Assembly: GCA_046541015.1 (NCBI GenBank)
Contig: JBKHEA010000003.1
Location: 53,805 to 117,804, forward strand
Direction: 5' to 3'
DNA from: Liberiplasma sp046541015
Lineage (GTDB): Bacteria; Bacillota_I; Bacilli_A; Izemoplasmatales; Izemoplasmataceae
Length of the DNA: 64,000 nt
Below are positions 1-8,399 of this stretch, piece by piece; position 1 is the stretch's first letter, and the number at the start of each line of letters is the position of its first letter. Under the pieces are notes generated by a model. The model did not search any database. It was not told where the DNA came from and was given only the letters and a program-made list of their open reading frames with translations. A program made the position numbers and the translations under genes.

Positions 1-270
1 TAATATTTTTTGATAGCCGCCAGCGCCATACTGAAGCGCTTTATTAACACGGCTGATTGTTGTTGCGCTTGCTTTGGTTATTTTTTCTATTTCAACATAA
101 GTTGACCCTTGTTTTAAAAGCCTCGCGACATGGAATCGCTGGGTAAAATCTTTGATTTCTTGGATGGTGGCAATGTCTTCAAAAAAAGCATAAAAATCAT
201 CAATAGTTTCTAACTTTAACATGTGCTCAAATAAGCTATCGGTTTCTTTGTTTTTTAAGTGTGGATTCAT
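1..270 (-). CDS. TrpR/YerC-like transcriptional regulator, 3' end outside window
   Basis: The reverse strand reads open from an ATG at 270 to the window edge, giving 90 residues starting MNPHLKNKET. An AAGAGGAG ribosome site lies just upstream. The stretch with VARLLKQGSTYVEIEKITKA and ATTISRVNKAL is the helix-turn-helix of the YerC/YecD branch of the TrpR superfamily, small DNA-binding proteins of about 100 residues in Firmicutes. The reading frame begins one base after the stop codon of the hydrolase gene, so the two are probably co-transcribed. The C-terminal end is beyond base 1. Family assignment is from motif recognition; the regulated genes are unknown. Confidence 0.75.
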   Translation of the reverse strand, partial: MNPHLKNKETDSLFEHMLKLETIDDFYAFFEDIATIQEIKDFTQRFHVARLLKQGSTYVEIEKITKASATTISRVNKALQYGAGGYQKIL

Positions 271-271
271 A

Positions 272-997
272 TTAAAACTCCTCTTTTAATAATTCGATAA
301 GATCTTCATGCATAGCTTTAGTAATTTTGTGTTCAGCATCATAGGTCTTAAAGATAATATTTAAGGCTTTATGTTTGTGATAAAACGTTTCACTTTGTGT
401 GTAAGGAATGACTTGGTCATGTATCCCATTAAGCATAATTAATCGCTCAAATGACATCTTCTTTACCTTTTCACTAGGGTCCATCGCTTTAACTTTATTT
501 AATACTTCTTCTGAATTATCATAGAGTGCTTGTCTTTCTTTTGGGAATGTATAATTGGCAGCCTCTAAAAATTTAGGACTACTAATTAAAGCCACAAGCT
601 GATCAATATTATCCACAATAGTTGATAGATAATAAGCAATTAACCCACCCATAGATATTCCAACAATATTTACCGATGGATAGAAATTTTGATAATAGTG
701 TTCGTAAAGTGCTTTAATATCAAAAGCTGTCTGTTCAACAACATCCATTGTTTCTAATTCAGCTTGATCTTTATCTTGGTTAATAAAAGGTTTCTCACCT
801 CTAAAGCCATGTTTATAAGCATCAATCGCAACCACATGATAGCCTAATTTCACAAATGAGACGCCCAATAAATTCATTACTTTTTCTTTTTTTCCGTAAA
901 TACCATGTTGTAAAAACAACAGTTTTTTTGCTTGACTGCTTGTATATTCTAAAACTTCTAAATCGTTATGTTTAAAAGTATTAATGATGGTTTTCAT
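272..997 (-). CDS. alpha/beta hydrolase (YitV-like esterase/peptidase fold)
   Basis: A 241-residue protein with the alpha/beta-hydrolase signature. It has an HG oxyanion motif at residues 31-32, the nucleophile elbow GISMG with Ser115, a candidate Asp194 in NGIHDQVIP and a candidate catalytic His223 in DAEHK. There is no signal peptide, so it is cytoplasmic. Overall it resembles the YitV-type serine hydrolases of Firmicutes, whose substrate is not established; esterase or prolyl-oligopeptidase-like activity is possible. It overlaps the end of cinA by 17 bases and is followed at once by the YerC-like gene, so it is the middle gene of a short operon. A lid-like insert lies between the nucleophile and Asp194. 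Confidence 0.8.
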   Translation of the reverse strand: MKTIINTFKHNDLEVLEYTSSQAKKLLFLQHGIYGKKEKVMNLLGVSFVKLGYHVVAIDAYKHGFRGEKPFINQDKDQAELETMDVVEQTAFDIKALYEHYYQNFYPSVNIVGISMGGLIAYYLSTIVDNIDQLVALISSPKFLEAANYTFPKERQALYDNSEEVLNKVKAMDPSEKVKKMSFERLIMLNGIHDQVIPYTQSETFYHKHKALNIIFKTYDAEHKITKAMHEDLIELLKEEF

Positions 998-2198
998 GCA
1001 TTAACGTTTTATACGTTAGATAAAGCGCATACGTAACAGCCTTTGATCTAACCATTTGTCTATCTCCATTAAATATTTTGTGGTATGTACGGGTTTTGCC
1101 TTCATGATAAACACCAAAATAAACGGTTCCTATAGGTTTTAACTGACTCCCTCCTGTTGGACCAGCGATGCCTGAAACGCTTATTGCAATGTCACTAGAC
1201 GTTCTTTTCGCTACTTGATAGGCAAGTTCATAAACGCATTGATCACTAACAACACCAAAGCGATCAATAATTTGTTGATTAATCCCTAAATTTTTGATTT
1301 TTGACTCATTAGAATATAGAATATATGACTCATTAAACACAAGACTTGCGTTAGGCACATTAATCAATCTACCAGCAAGTAAACCGCCTGTACATGATTC
1401 CGCAAATGAGATGGTTTTATTTTGGGCTTGTAAAGTATTGACGACTTGTGTTTCTAAAGGGATTTGATACGGTCCTACAATATACTCACTAAACTGCATT
1501 TTAAAATCTTTGAGTGCATGATTTAAATCATCTTGACTCGTTGAAGTAAAGATATACTGGATTTCACCTAAGCCAGCATATGAGGCTATATTGACACGTT
1601 CATGTTTTTTATGCAAAGGTTTAAGAATGCCTTCAATCTCTGATTCTCCAGCGCCTGAAATTAAAAATCCATCTTCATAAAAATCTTTTGAAACACGTTC
1701 TTCTAAATAAATTCTTACGGATTCAAACATAGGATTCATTTCAGTTGGAGGTCCAGGTAATAACACAATGATTTTATCATTATGTTGTATGATTGCACCA
1801 GGTGCCGTACCATTTTCATTTTTTAAAATAATTGAATCTTTTGGAAAATACGCTTGTTTTAAGTTTGACTCATCCATTTTTTTATGGGATTGTTCAAATG
1901 TTTTTCTAATACGGTTTAATGATTCTTCATGTAAATAAAGTTTTAAGTCATAAAAGGCGCAAACACTTTCTTTGGTTAAATCGTCTTGAGTTGGCCCAAG
2001 TCCACCTGTAATAATGATTAAAGAATCGGTAATAGACTCTAATACTTTATGAATCATTTCAGCCTCATCATTAATCGTAATAGCTTGTGTAATACCAATG
2101 CCTAAAGCTCTTAAAGATTTTGATATAAAATTGAGGTTTGTATTAATAGTTTTTCCGTTTAATAATTCGTTGCCAATGTTAATAATACTAGCTTTCAT
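981..2198 (-). CDS. cinA: CinA-family nicotinamide-nucleotide amidase
   Basis: A full-length 405-residue CinA. The N-terminal half is a molybdopterin-binding (MoCF)-like domain with IIITGGLGPTQDD near residues 60-73 and LLPGPPTEM near 145. The C-terminal CinA domain begins around residue 250 and carries AESCTGG and the later SGIAGPTGG motif. In other bacteria the C-terminal domain deamidates nicotinamide mononucleotide in pyridine-nucleotide recycling, and the N-terminal domain hydrolyses ADP-ribose. In Bacillus cinA precedes recA, but here a hydrolase and a YerC-like gene follow instead. An extended -10 promoter lies 16 bases upstream of the start. Confidence 0.93.
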   Translation of the reverse strand: MKASIINIGNELLNGKTINTNLNFISKSLRALGIGITQAITINDEAEMIHKVLESITDSLIIITGGLGPTQDDLTKESVCAFYDLKLYLHEESLNRIRKTFEQSHKKMDESNLKQAYFPKDSIILKNENGTAPGAIIQHNDKIIVLLPGPPTEMNPMFESVRIYLEERVSKDFYEDGFLISGAGESEIEGILKPLHKKHERVNIASYAGLGEIQYIFTSTSQDDLNHALKDFKMQFSEYIVGPYQIPLETQVVNTLQAQNKTISFAESCTGGLLAGRLINVPNASLVFNESYILYSNESKIKNLGINQQIIDRFGVVSDQCVYELAYQVAKRTSSDIAISVSGIAGPTGGSQLKPIGTVYFGVYHEGKTRTYHKIFNGDRQMVRSKAVTYALYLTYKTLMHENHH

Positions 2199-2214
2199 GT
2201 TATCACCCTAGATT

Positions 2215-2223
2215 ATTATACCA
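2215..2223 (-). promoter_or_regulatory. extended -10 promoter for cinA
   Basis: The minus strand reads TGGTATAAT, a perfect -10 hexamer with the TGn extension, in the short gap between the upstream terminator and the cinA start. No good -35 hexamer is found 16-18 bases upstream, as is usual for extended -10 promoters. Confidence 0.45.
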
Positions 2224-2252
2224 CAATCTTTGTGAACCGTTTCCTATTAGCC

Positions 2253-2279
2253 AAATAAAAAAAGCATGTTTCCATGCTT
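2253..2279 (-). terminator. intrinsic terminator after the small membrane protein gene
   Basis: A 7-bp stem AAGCATG/CATGCTT with a 4-base loop is followed on the minus strand by an unbroken T run. The stop codon of the membrane protein gene (2278-2280) sits at the edge of the stem, so the operon ends here. Confidence 0.75.
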
Positions 2280-2739
2280 AATTTAATAGACCAATAATGC
2301 CAGTAATAATTACTAAACTAATGAGTACGAATGAAATAATGAAGGCTGTTGTAATCATTTTATGTACATGTTGTTGATAAAAGGCTTGTCGATCTTCTAT
2401 CTTTGTAACTTTAACGTAGATAAAGGCGATAAAGTAAAATAAAAAGACAAACGTAAAGACTAAAAAGATAAATCCTACAAAACTAAATGAAATCACTTGA
2501 ATGATATTACTTAAAATATTATCTTCTGCAAAAGGTGCCATCCCTGTAAATGCATGAAGCAAGATGACGATTAATGTTAAGCCTAAAACAATATAATAAT
2601 GTTCAAATAATCCACCTTTTTTATAGGTCATCATTTTTTTAGGTATAATCATTTTTGTTTTAAAATATTCATGAAAAATCGTAACAAAAAAGGTCATGAA
2701 AAACAGTAATAAAATAAATGAAATATAATCAAGAATCAT
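2278..2739 (-). CDS. four-helix membrane protein of unknown function
   Basis: A 153-residue protein I do not recognise. Four hydrophobic segments are visible, at about residues 5-25, 48-66, 82-110 and 130-152. A short basic loop (KTKMIIPKKMMTYKK) follows the first, and a charged loop (KVTKIEDRQ) lies between the third and fourth. There is no signal peptidase site or enzyme motif. It starts 11 bases downstream of the ychF gene and ends in a terminator, so it is the last gene of the ychF transcript. Its function cannot be inferred from ychF, which is a housekeeping GTPase. Confidence 0.7.
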   Translation of the reverse strand: MILDYISFILLLFFMTFFVTIFHEYFKTKMIIPKKMMTYKKGGLFEHYYIVLGLTLIVILLHAFTGMAPFAEDNILSNIIQVISFSFVGFIFLVFTFVFLFYFIAFIYVKVTKIEDRQAFYQQHVHKMITTAFIISFVLISLVIITGIIGLLN

Positions 2740-2750
2740 ATTAAATCCTC

Positions 2751-3854
2751 CTATACATTAAAACGGAAAAGCATAATGTCGCCGTCTTTTACCAAATAGC
2801 TTTTTCCTTCAGAACGCATTTTGCCTTGTTCTTTCGCAGCTAACATGCTCTTAGTCGCTAAAAGGTCTTCATAAGCAATCGTTTCAGCACGGATAAAGCC
2901 TTTTTGAAAATCACTATGAATAATGCCAGCACATTCTGGTGCAGTCATCCCGTCTTTAAATGTCCAAGCACGTGCTTCTTTTTCACCTGCAGTAAAAAAA
3001 GTCTTTAAGCCTAGTAAATCATAGCTTCTTTTAATTAGTTGATCAAGGCCGCTTTCTTTAACCCCAAGTTCTTCTAAAAACATTGCTTTTTCTGAGGCAT
3101 CTAATTCTGAGAGTTCAGCTTCAATTTTAGCGCTAATTAATAAAGCTTCAGTATGTTCTTTTTTTGCATGTTCAAGGACGCATGAAGCGTGCTCGTTAAC
3201 ATAGTTAGATGCAAAATCATCTTCTGATATGTTTAACGCATAAATGACTGGTTTTTGTGTTAAGAATCCGTAACTTTTAATCAGTTTAAACTCTTCAGTT
3301 GTAAACTTGATGGTGCGGATGGTTTGATTATTCAATAGGGTATTTTGAATTAGTTTTAACAACTCGTATTCTTTTACAGCATCGGGGTCGACTTTTAATT
3401 GGGCTTTCTTTTCTATTTTAGGTAATCGTTTTTCAACAATTTCTAAATCAGAAAATATTAACTCTAAATCAATAGTCTCAATATCTCTAATTGGATCAAC
3501 ATCTCCATCGACATGGGTTACATTTTTATCTTCAAAACAGCGTACAACATGGATGATTGCATCTACTTCTCTAATATGAGATAAGAATTGATTTCCTAAC
3601 CCTTCACCTTTACTTGCCCCTTTTACTAAACCGGCAATGTCTGTAAATTCAAATGTCGTTGGAACAATTTTTTTCGGGTTAACAATTTCAGCAATTTTAT
3701 ATAATCTTTGATCAGGAACAATCACTGTTCCAACATTTGGTTCAATGGTTGCAAAAGGATAGTTTGCAGCAAGTGCCCCTGCTTGTGTTATTGCGTTAAA
3801 TAAGGTTGATTTACCAACATTTGGTAATCCAACGATCCCTGCGGTTAATGCCAT
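2751..3854 (-). CDS. ychF: redox-regulated ATPase/GTPase YchF (OLA1 family)
   Basis: A 367-residue Obg-like ATPase. It has the P-loop GLPNVGKST at residues 9-17, DIAGLVKGASKGEGLGNQFL (switch II region) near 72-91, and the NISE motif that replaces NKxD and gives ATP preference in this family. The C-terminal TGS-like domain includes SDFQKGFIRAE and ends DGDIMLFRFNV, as in full-length homologues. YchF binds ribosomes and affects stress responses and translation start-site choice. An AGGAGG site precedes the ATG, and a good promoter lies at 3884-3912. The four-helix membrane protein is downstream in the same unit. Confidence 0.96.
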   Translation of the reverse strand: MALTAGIVGLPNVGKSTLFNAITQAGALAANYPFATIEPNVGTVIVPDQRLYKIAEIVNPKKIVPTTFEFTDIAGLVKGASKGEGLGNQFLSHIREVDAIIHVVRCFEDKNVTHVDGDVDPIRDIETIDLELIFSDLEIVEKRLPKIEKKAQLKVDPDAVKEYELLKLIQNTLLNNQTIRTIKFTTEEFKLIKSYGFLTQKPVIYALNISEDDFASNYVNEHASCVLEHAKKEHTEALLISAKIEAELSELDASEKAMFLEELGVKESGLDQLIKRSYDLLGLKTFFTAGEKEARAWTFKDGMTAPECAGIIHSDFQKGFIRAETIAYEDLLATKSMLAAKEQGKMRSEGKSYLVKDGDIMLFRFNV

Positions 3855-3883
3855 TATAGTACCTCCTAATAAGTGCCTTTAAC

Positions 3884-3912
3884 ATTGTATAGCAAATTCA
3901 TAGAATTTACAA
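3884..3912 (-). promoter_or_regulatory. sigma-A-type promoter for ychF
   Basis: The minus strand shows TTGTAA, a 17-base spacer and TACAAT, about 25 bases upstream of the ychF ribosome site. Each hexamer differs from consensus at one or two positions. This separates ychF from the htrA/tatD genes. Confidence 0.5.
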
Positions 3913-3929
3913 CAATAATAAAGTATTTC

Positions 3930-5258
3930 CTATTGATCATCAGGATGTACTTCTAATACCGTTACATCAGATTCGTAAGTAACCCCATCACGGATATATT
4001 TGATAATAACGCGATCACCAACACGTGAGTTTAAAATCGCTTCTCTTAAATCGTTGAAATTATAAACATCAACAAAGTCTTCCCAATCTTCAAGTTTATA
4101 GCCAATGATGGTATCCCCATTGATTAAACCAGCCGCTTCTGCAGCGCCGCCTTCTAATATATCAACACAAACACCATAGTCTGTATCACATAAATTAACA
4201 TAGACTGAACTAGTTACACCTAAGAACGGTCGAATGACTACTCCAGATTCTTCTAAATCACGAATAATTCGTTGAACAGTGTTACTTGGTATGGCAAAGC
4301 CCATATTTGCAGCAAGATCATCAATAATCTTCATGTGGTTAATCCCAACCAACTCTCCATTAATATTAAAGAGGGCACCTCCACTATTACCAGGACTAAT
4401 TGGTGCTGTATGTTGGATTACGGTTGAATTAAAGTCATCGCTTTCTAAGAAACGCGCAGAGCCTGAAATGATTCCCATAGTGACACTACCAAAATACTGA
4501 AAACCTAAAGGATTCCCTATCGCAAATACAAATTGTCCTGGTTTTAATGCATAAGAATCTGCAAATTCGACTGTTTGAAAGACTTCATCAGAAGTAAAAC
4601 TTAAAACCGCTAAATCAGTAATCGGATCACTACCGTAAAAGGTAATATCTTCAAAATCAATATAATTTAAGTTTCCATAACGTTCATAAACAATTTCAAT
4701 CGCTGTAAAATCTTCAATAACGTGGTGATTTGTCACAACATAATATTCGTTGCCTTCAGCTTTATAAATGACGCCTGAACCTGAACCGCCACCTTCTTCT
4801 GTAGTCGTTGAAATCCCAACAACGGTATCTCTTCTACTTTCACTCATCGCAGTTGAAGCTTGTTCAAAGCCTTCTAAATCGAATGTCGATGTAAACTGAT
4901 CTTCTGGTAATAAATCTCTAACAAGGGCTAAAAGTTCTGCCTCTGTTAAATCATTTGGCAAATAACTTTCAACAAGTTCAACAATCGCCTCTTCGCTTAA
5001 ATGCAGGGGGATGAGTGTAGTAATAAATGACTCTAATTCACTTTCAGATAAGTACAATAAATTTTCTTCATCTCTTTGAGCTAAAATATCATCAACGATA
5101 GCTTCAATCGCACTATCATCTTCATTTAACATTTCTTCGATGGCACTTTTTAATTGTTCATCAGATAAGGTATCACCTGGTTCTTCAAGGGATAAGTCAC
5201 AAGATGTAAGCAATAAGGTAAATACGGTTAGTACACTAAAAACAAATAGTTTTTTCAT
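3930..5258 (-). CDS. HtrA/DegP-like serine protease lipoprotein with PDZ domain
   Basis: A 442-residue secreted protease. The signal peptide ends in the lipobox LTSC, so Cys20 should be lipidated and the protein held on the outer face of the membrane. Residues 30-120 are very acidic and contain degenerate repeats with a 17-residue step (starts near 70, 87 and 104). The trypsin-like domain (about 143-340) has the triad His179 (TNHHV), Asp215 (PITDLAV) and Ser292 (PGNSGG). A PDZ domain follows at about 343-436. In this family such proteins degrade or refold damaged exported proteins. It begins 11 bases after tatD, with a strong AGGAGGAAC ribosome site. Confidence 0.92.
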   Translation of the reverse strand: MKKLFVFSVLTVFTLLLTSCDLSLEEPGDTLSDEQLKSAIEEMLNEDDSAIEAIVDDILAQRDEENLLYLSESELESFITTLIPLHLSEEAIVELVESYLPNDLTEAELLALVRDLLPEDQFTSTFDLEGFEQASTAMSESRRDTVVGISTTTEEGGGSGSGVIYKAEGNEYYVVTNHHVIEDFTAIEIVYERYGNLNYIDFEDITFYGSDPITDLAVLSFTSDEVFQTVEFADSYALKPGQFVFAIGNPLGFQYFGSVTMGIISGSARFLESDDFNSTVIQHTAPISPGNSGGALFNINGELVGINHMKIIDDLAANMGFAIPSNTVQRIIRDLEESGVVIRPFLGVTSSVYVNLCDTDYGVCVDILEGGAAEAAGLINGDTIIGYKLEDWEDFVDVYNFNDLREAILNSRVGDRVIIKYIRDGVTYESDVTVLEVHPDDQ

Positions 5259-5269
5259 GGGGGTTCCTC

Positions 5270-6028
5270 CTAAATATTAAATAATTTTTTTGCGTTATTT
5301 GATGTATTTGTTGCAATATATTCTATCGACTCTTCTCTAATCTTTGCGATGCTTTCTGCGATTAAAGGTAATAAGCTTGAATCGTTTTGTTTTCCTCTGT
5401 AAGGATGTGGGGCTAAATATGGGGCATCCGTTTCAATGAGTAAGCGCTCTATCGGTACGGCTTTAGCTACTTCTTTTGGTGTTTTTGCGTTTTTAAATGT
5501 AACAGGGCCTCCAAGTGAAATGTGTAACCCTAAATCTAAAAACTTACTTGCCATTTCAGTAGATCCACTATAACAGTGCATAATCCCTTTTAAAGGGGCT
5601 TCTTTTTTTATGGTCTCATAAAGGAGTTCACTTGCATCACGCATATGGATAGATAAAGGTTTATCGTATTTTTTAGATAATTTAATTTGTTTGGTAAAAA
5701 CCTCAACTTGTTCTTTTACATGGGTTTTATCCCAGTATAAATCCAATCCACATTCCCCTACTGCAACCACTTTTTCATCTTGTAAATAATTTTCTAATAT
5801 TTTAAAGTCTTCTTCTTTAATATGGTTTGCTTCAGTTGGGTGATACCCGACGCTTGCATAAATATTATCGTACTGATGGGCTAGTTTTATCGCGCGTTTA
5901 TTCGTCTCATGATCAAAGCCTATCACAATTAAGGTGCTTACACCTTTAGCTAAAGCTTTCTTAATATAGTGATCCGCCTCTTGAAATAATGCATCACTAT
6001 TTAGATGAACATGCGTATCAATATACAT
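5270..6028 (-). CDS. tatD: TatD-family metal-dependent deoxyribonuclease
   Basis: A 252-residue TIM-barrel hydrolase of the usual TatD length. The metal ligands are all visible: His6 and His8 (THVHLN), Glu92 (GECGLD), His128 (SIHMR), His151 (MHCYSG) and Asp201 (ETDAPYL). Family members are cytoplasmic 3'-5' exonucleases linked to DNA repair and turnover. In Bacillus tatD (yabD) follows metS; here metG is about 25 kb away and tatD sits between the EF-G paralogue and the HtrA-like gene, so the ancestral neighbour is lost. A TATAAT-like element upstream suggests its own promoter after the terminator at 6091-6120. Confidence 0.93.
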   Translation of the reverse strand: MYIDTHVHLNSDALFQEADHYIKKALAKGVSTLIVIGFDHETNKRAIKLAHQYDNIYASVGYHPTEANHIKEEDFKILENYLQDEKVVAVGECGLDLYWDKTHVKEQVEVFTKQIKLSKKYDKPLSIHMRDASELLYETIKKEAPLKGIMHCYSGSTEMASKFLDLGLHISLGGPVTFKNAKTPKEVAKAVPIERLLIETDAPYLAPHPYRGKQNDSSLLPLIAESIAKIREESIEYIATNTSNNAKKLFNI

Positions 6029-6090
6029 AGTCTCACTCCTAACGTAAGGCTATTATAACGTATTTTGATGACAATTTATATTATTTTACA

Positions 6091-6120
6091 TAAAAAGAAA
6101 GGACTAGTATGACTAGTCCT
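6091..6120 (-). terminator. intrinsic terminator after the EF-G paralogue
   Basis: An 8-bp stem AGGACTAG/CTAGTCCT with a 5-base loop is followed on the minus strand by TTCTTTTTAT. It lies just past the stop codon of the EF-G-like gene and before tatD. Confidence 0.8.
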
Positions 6121-6127
6121 AAAAATT

Positions 6128-8203
6128 TTATTTCTCTTTTTTATGTTCTTCAATAATTTTATCAATTAAATGCGATGGTACTTCTTCATAGCGGGCAAAC
6201 TCACGAACAAATGCGCCACTACCTTGTGTCATGGCTTTTAAATCGATGGTATACTTAACAATTTCAGCTTCAGGGATTTCAGCATTGATGATTTGAAGCC
6301 CTCCACCAAGCGGTTCCATACCTTGAACGCGACCACGACGCTTATTAACATCGCCCATAACATCACCAACATAATCATCTTTAACGGTAATGCGAACATT
6401 CATAATTGGTTCTAAAATTGTTGGTTTAGCCGTTTTACATGCTTCTTTAAATGCTATAGCTGCGGCTAACTTAAATGAAATCTCATTTGAATCTACTGGG
6501 TGATATGACCCATCATATAAAGTTGCTTTAATTCCAATAACTGGAAATCCCGCTAGTGGGCCTTTTTCTAGAATTTCTATTAGACCTTTTTCTACAGCTG
6601 GGAAGTAGTTTTTAGGTACAGCACCACCAAAGACTTCTTCAGCAAATTCAAATTCTGTTTCATTTGGATTAAGCGGTTCAAAACGGATATGTACATCACC
6701 AAACTGTCCAGAACCTCCTGATTGTTTTTTATGGCGACCTTGTGCTTTTGTTGCTTGTTTTATCGTTTCACGATAAACAATTTTTTGATCTGATGTGTCT
6801 ACATCAACCTTAAACATATTTTTCATTTTATCTAAAATAAAGCCAATATGCGTCATCCCTTGTCCACCAATGAGTAACTGAGCTGTTTCTTTATTTCTTC
6901 TTACTTCAAAGGTAGGGTCTTCAATATTAAGACGTTGTAGCGCTGTAGAAATTTTATCTTCATCTTGTTTATTTTTAGGATGAATCGCTACATAAATCGT
7001 TGGACTTGGTATTTCTGCAGCTTCAAAAATGATAGGATTCTTAGGATCTGCAAGGGTTGCGCCAGTGTAAATATTATCAAGTTTTGCAACGGCACCAATG
7101 TCTCCTGCACTTAAAGAATCTACTTGAATTTGTTGTTTTCCTCTTAAAGTGAAAAGTTGGTTTATTTTTTCCGTTTTTTTCGTGTTTGCGATTAAAACTT
7201 CTTTACCGACACTAAGTGTACCTGAAACTATCTTAAATAAGTTAACTGCACCAATAAATGGGTCTACAGTAGTTTTAAATACATAGGCTGAGAAAGGCTC
7301 AGTATCGAGTGTTTTTCTTTCGATATTTTCGTTTGTTGATAAATCTTTACCAATCATTGGGTTTAGTTCATTAGGCGCTGGTAAAAAGTGAATTAACATA
7401 TCAAGCAACGTTCTAACACCTAACGTTTTAGTTGCTGATCCCACTAAAATAGGTTGAAGTTCTCCATCTAAAACACCTTGACGTAGGCCGTTATTAATTT
7501 CATCTTGAGTTAATCCTTCACCTGATAAATATTTATCTAAAAGGTCTTCACTAGTTTCAGCTACAGATTCCATAATTTGTTCACGAAGTTCACTTACAGT
7601 ATCGTCTAAATCGCTTGGCATATCGGCAGGAACACACATCGTTCCGTTAGAAATTTTTGCTTGATCATCAACTAAATTAACATAACCATTAAATGATTCG
7701 CCTTCACCAATTGGCCAAGCAAACGGTACAGCACTCTTTCCAAAGCGTGCACGGATTGATCCTAATAATTCTTCAAACTTGATATTTTCTTTATCGAGTT
7801 TGTTGATATAAATTAGTGTTGGGATATGTAATTTAGTTAATTCTAACCACAAACGTTCAGTTCCAACTTCTATCCCTTTTGATGCATCAATCATTAAAAT
7901 AGCCCCTTTAACAACGGATAAAGCTTGATTGATTTCACCCATAAATTCTTCACTACCAGGTGTGTCAATAAAATTAAATTTGTAATCTTTCCACTCTGCA
8001 GGTATGAGTGATAGTGATAATGAAGTTAAACGATTTTGTTCCTCAACTAAATAATCTGATGTGGTACTTTTTTTCTCTACTTCGCCCTTTTTTTCAATGG
8101 CCCCACTGGCAAATAATATGGATTCGGATAATGAAGTTTTTCCACAACCGAGGTGGCCTAAAATAGCGATATTACGGATCTTTTCGGTTTCGTATTGTTT
8201 CAT
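6128..8203 (-). CDS. EF-G-like translational GTPase paralogue (EF-G type II)
   Basis: A 691-residue protein with the EF-G five-domain layout, only distantly like the true FusA encoded 1.5 kb upstream. The G1 loop is GHLGCGKT (16-23) and G4 is NKLD (134-137). The usual switch I RGITI is replaced by NRLTSLSLS (57-65), and G3 is DTPGSEEF (80-87), where the catalytic His of DTPGH is Ser. Domain IV keeps QSGGSGQFGDVHIRFEP. The ATG at 8203 is chosen because AGGACAGGAAATTT precedes it; an upstream ATG at 8221 overlaps the ribosome site. EF-G type II paralogues are widespread and poorly understood; a non-canonical or ribosome-regulatory role is possible. Confidence 0.85.
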   Translation of the reverse strand: MKQYETEKIRNIAILGHLGCGKTSLSESILFASGAIEKKGEVEKKSTTSDYLVEEQNRLTSLSLSLIPAEWKDYKFNFIDTPGSEEFMGEINQALSVVKGAILMIDASKGIEVGTERLWLELTKLHIPTLIYINKLDKENIKFEELLGSIRARFGKSAVPFAWPIGEGESFNGYVNLVDDQAKISNGTMCVPADMPSDLDDTVSELREQIMESVAETSEDLLDKYLSGEGLTQDEINNGLRQGVLDGELQPILVGSATKTLGVRTLLDMLIHFLPAPNELNPMIGKDLSTNENIERKTLDTEPFSAYVFKTTVDPFIGAVNLFKIVSGTLSVGKEVLIANTKKTEKINQLFTLRGKQQIQVDSLSAGDIGAVAKLDNIYTGATLADPKNPIIFEAAEIPSPTIYVAIHPKNKQDEDKISTALQRLNIEDPTFEVRRNKETAQLLIGGQGMTHIGFILDKMKNMFKVDVDTSDQKIVYRETIKQATKAQGRHKKQSGGSGQFGDVHIRFEPLNPNETEFEFAEEVFGGAVPKNYFPAVEKGLIEILEKGPLAGFPVIGIKATLYDGSYHPVDSNEISFKLAAAIAFKEACKTAKPTILEPIMNVRITVKDDYVGDVMGDVNKRRGRVQGMEPLGGGLQIINAEIPEAEIVKYTIDLKAMTQGSGAFVREFARYEEVPSHLIDKIIEEHKKEK

Positions 8204-8246
8204 AAATTTCCTGTCCTCCATGTAAATTTTGGCTTGCTTTGTAAAT

Positions 8247-8255
8247 ATTATAGCA
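8247..8255 (-). promoter_or_regulatory. extended -10 promoter for the EF-G paralogue
   Basis: The minus strand carries TGCTATAAT, a perfect extended -10 element, between the tuf terminator and the EF-G-like gene. This predicts separate transcription from tuf. Confidence 0.45.
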
Positions 8256-8316
8256 TATGGGTTATATTTTAATACGCGTTTTTATAGAATTTTGTAAGCG
8301 CTTGATATTTAGGAAT

Positions 8317-8367
8317 GAAAAAAGGCCATAAAGAATAAGTGATCATTGATCAAATCTTTAAGGCCTT
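8317..8367 (-). terminator. intrinsic terminator of the rpsL-rpsG-fusA-tuf operon
   Basis: A long hairpin on the minus strand: AAGGCC, one T-T mismatch, TAAAGA pairing with TCTTTA and GGCCTT, followed by a T run. The loop holds two copies of the palindrome TGATCA. It lies 33 bases past the tuf stop codon. Confidence 0.8.
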
Positions 8368-8399
8368 ATGACATTTAATGTTGGCTTAAATAACGTAAA

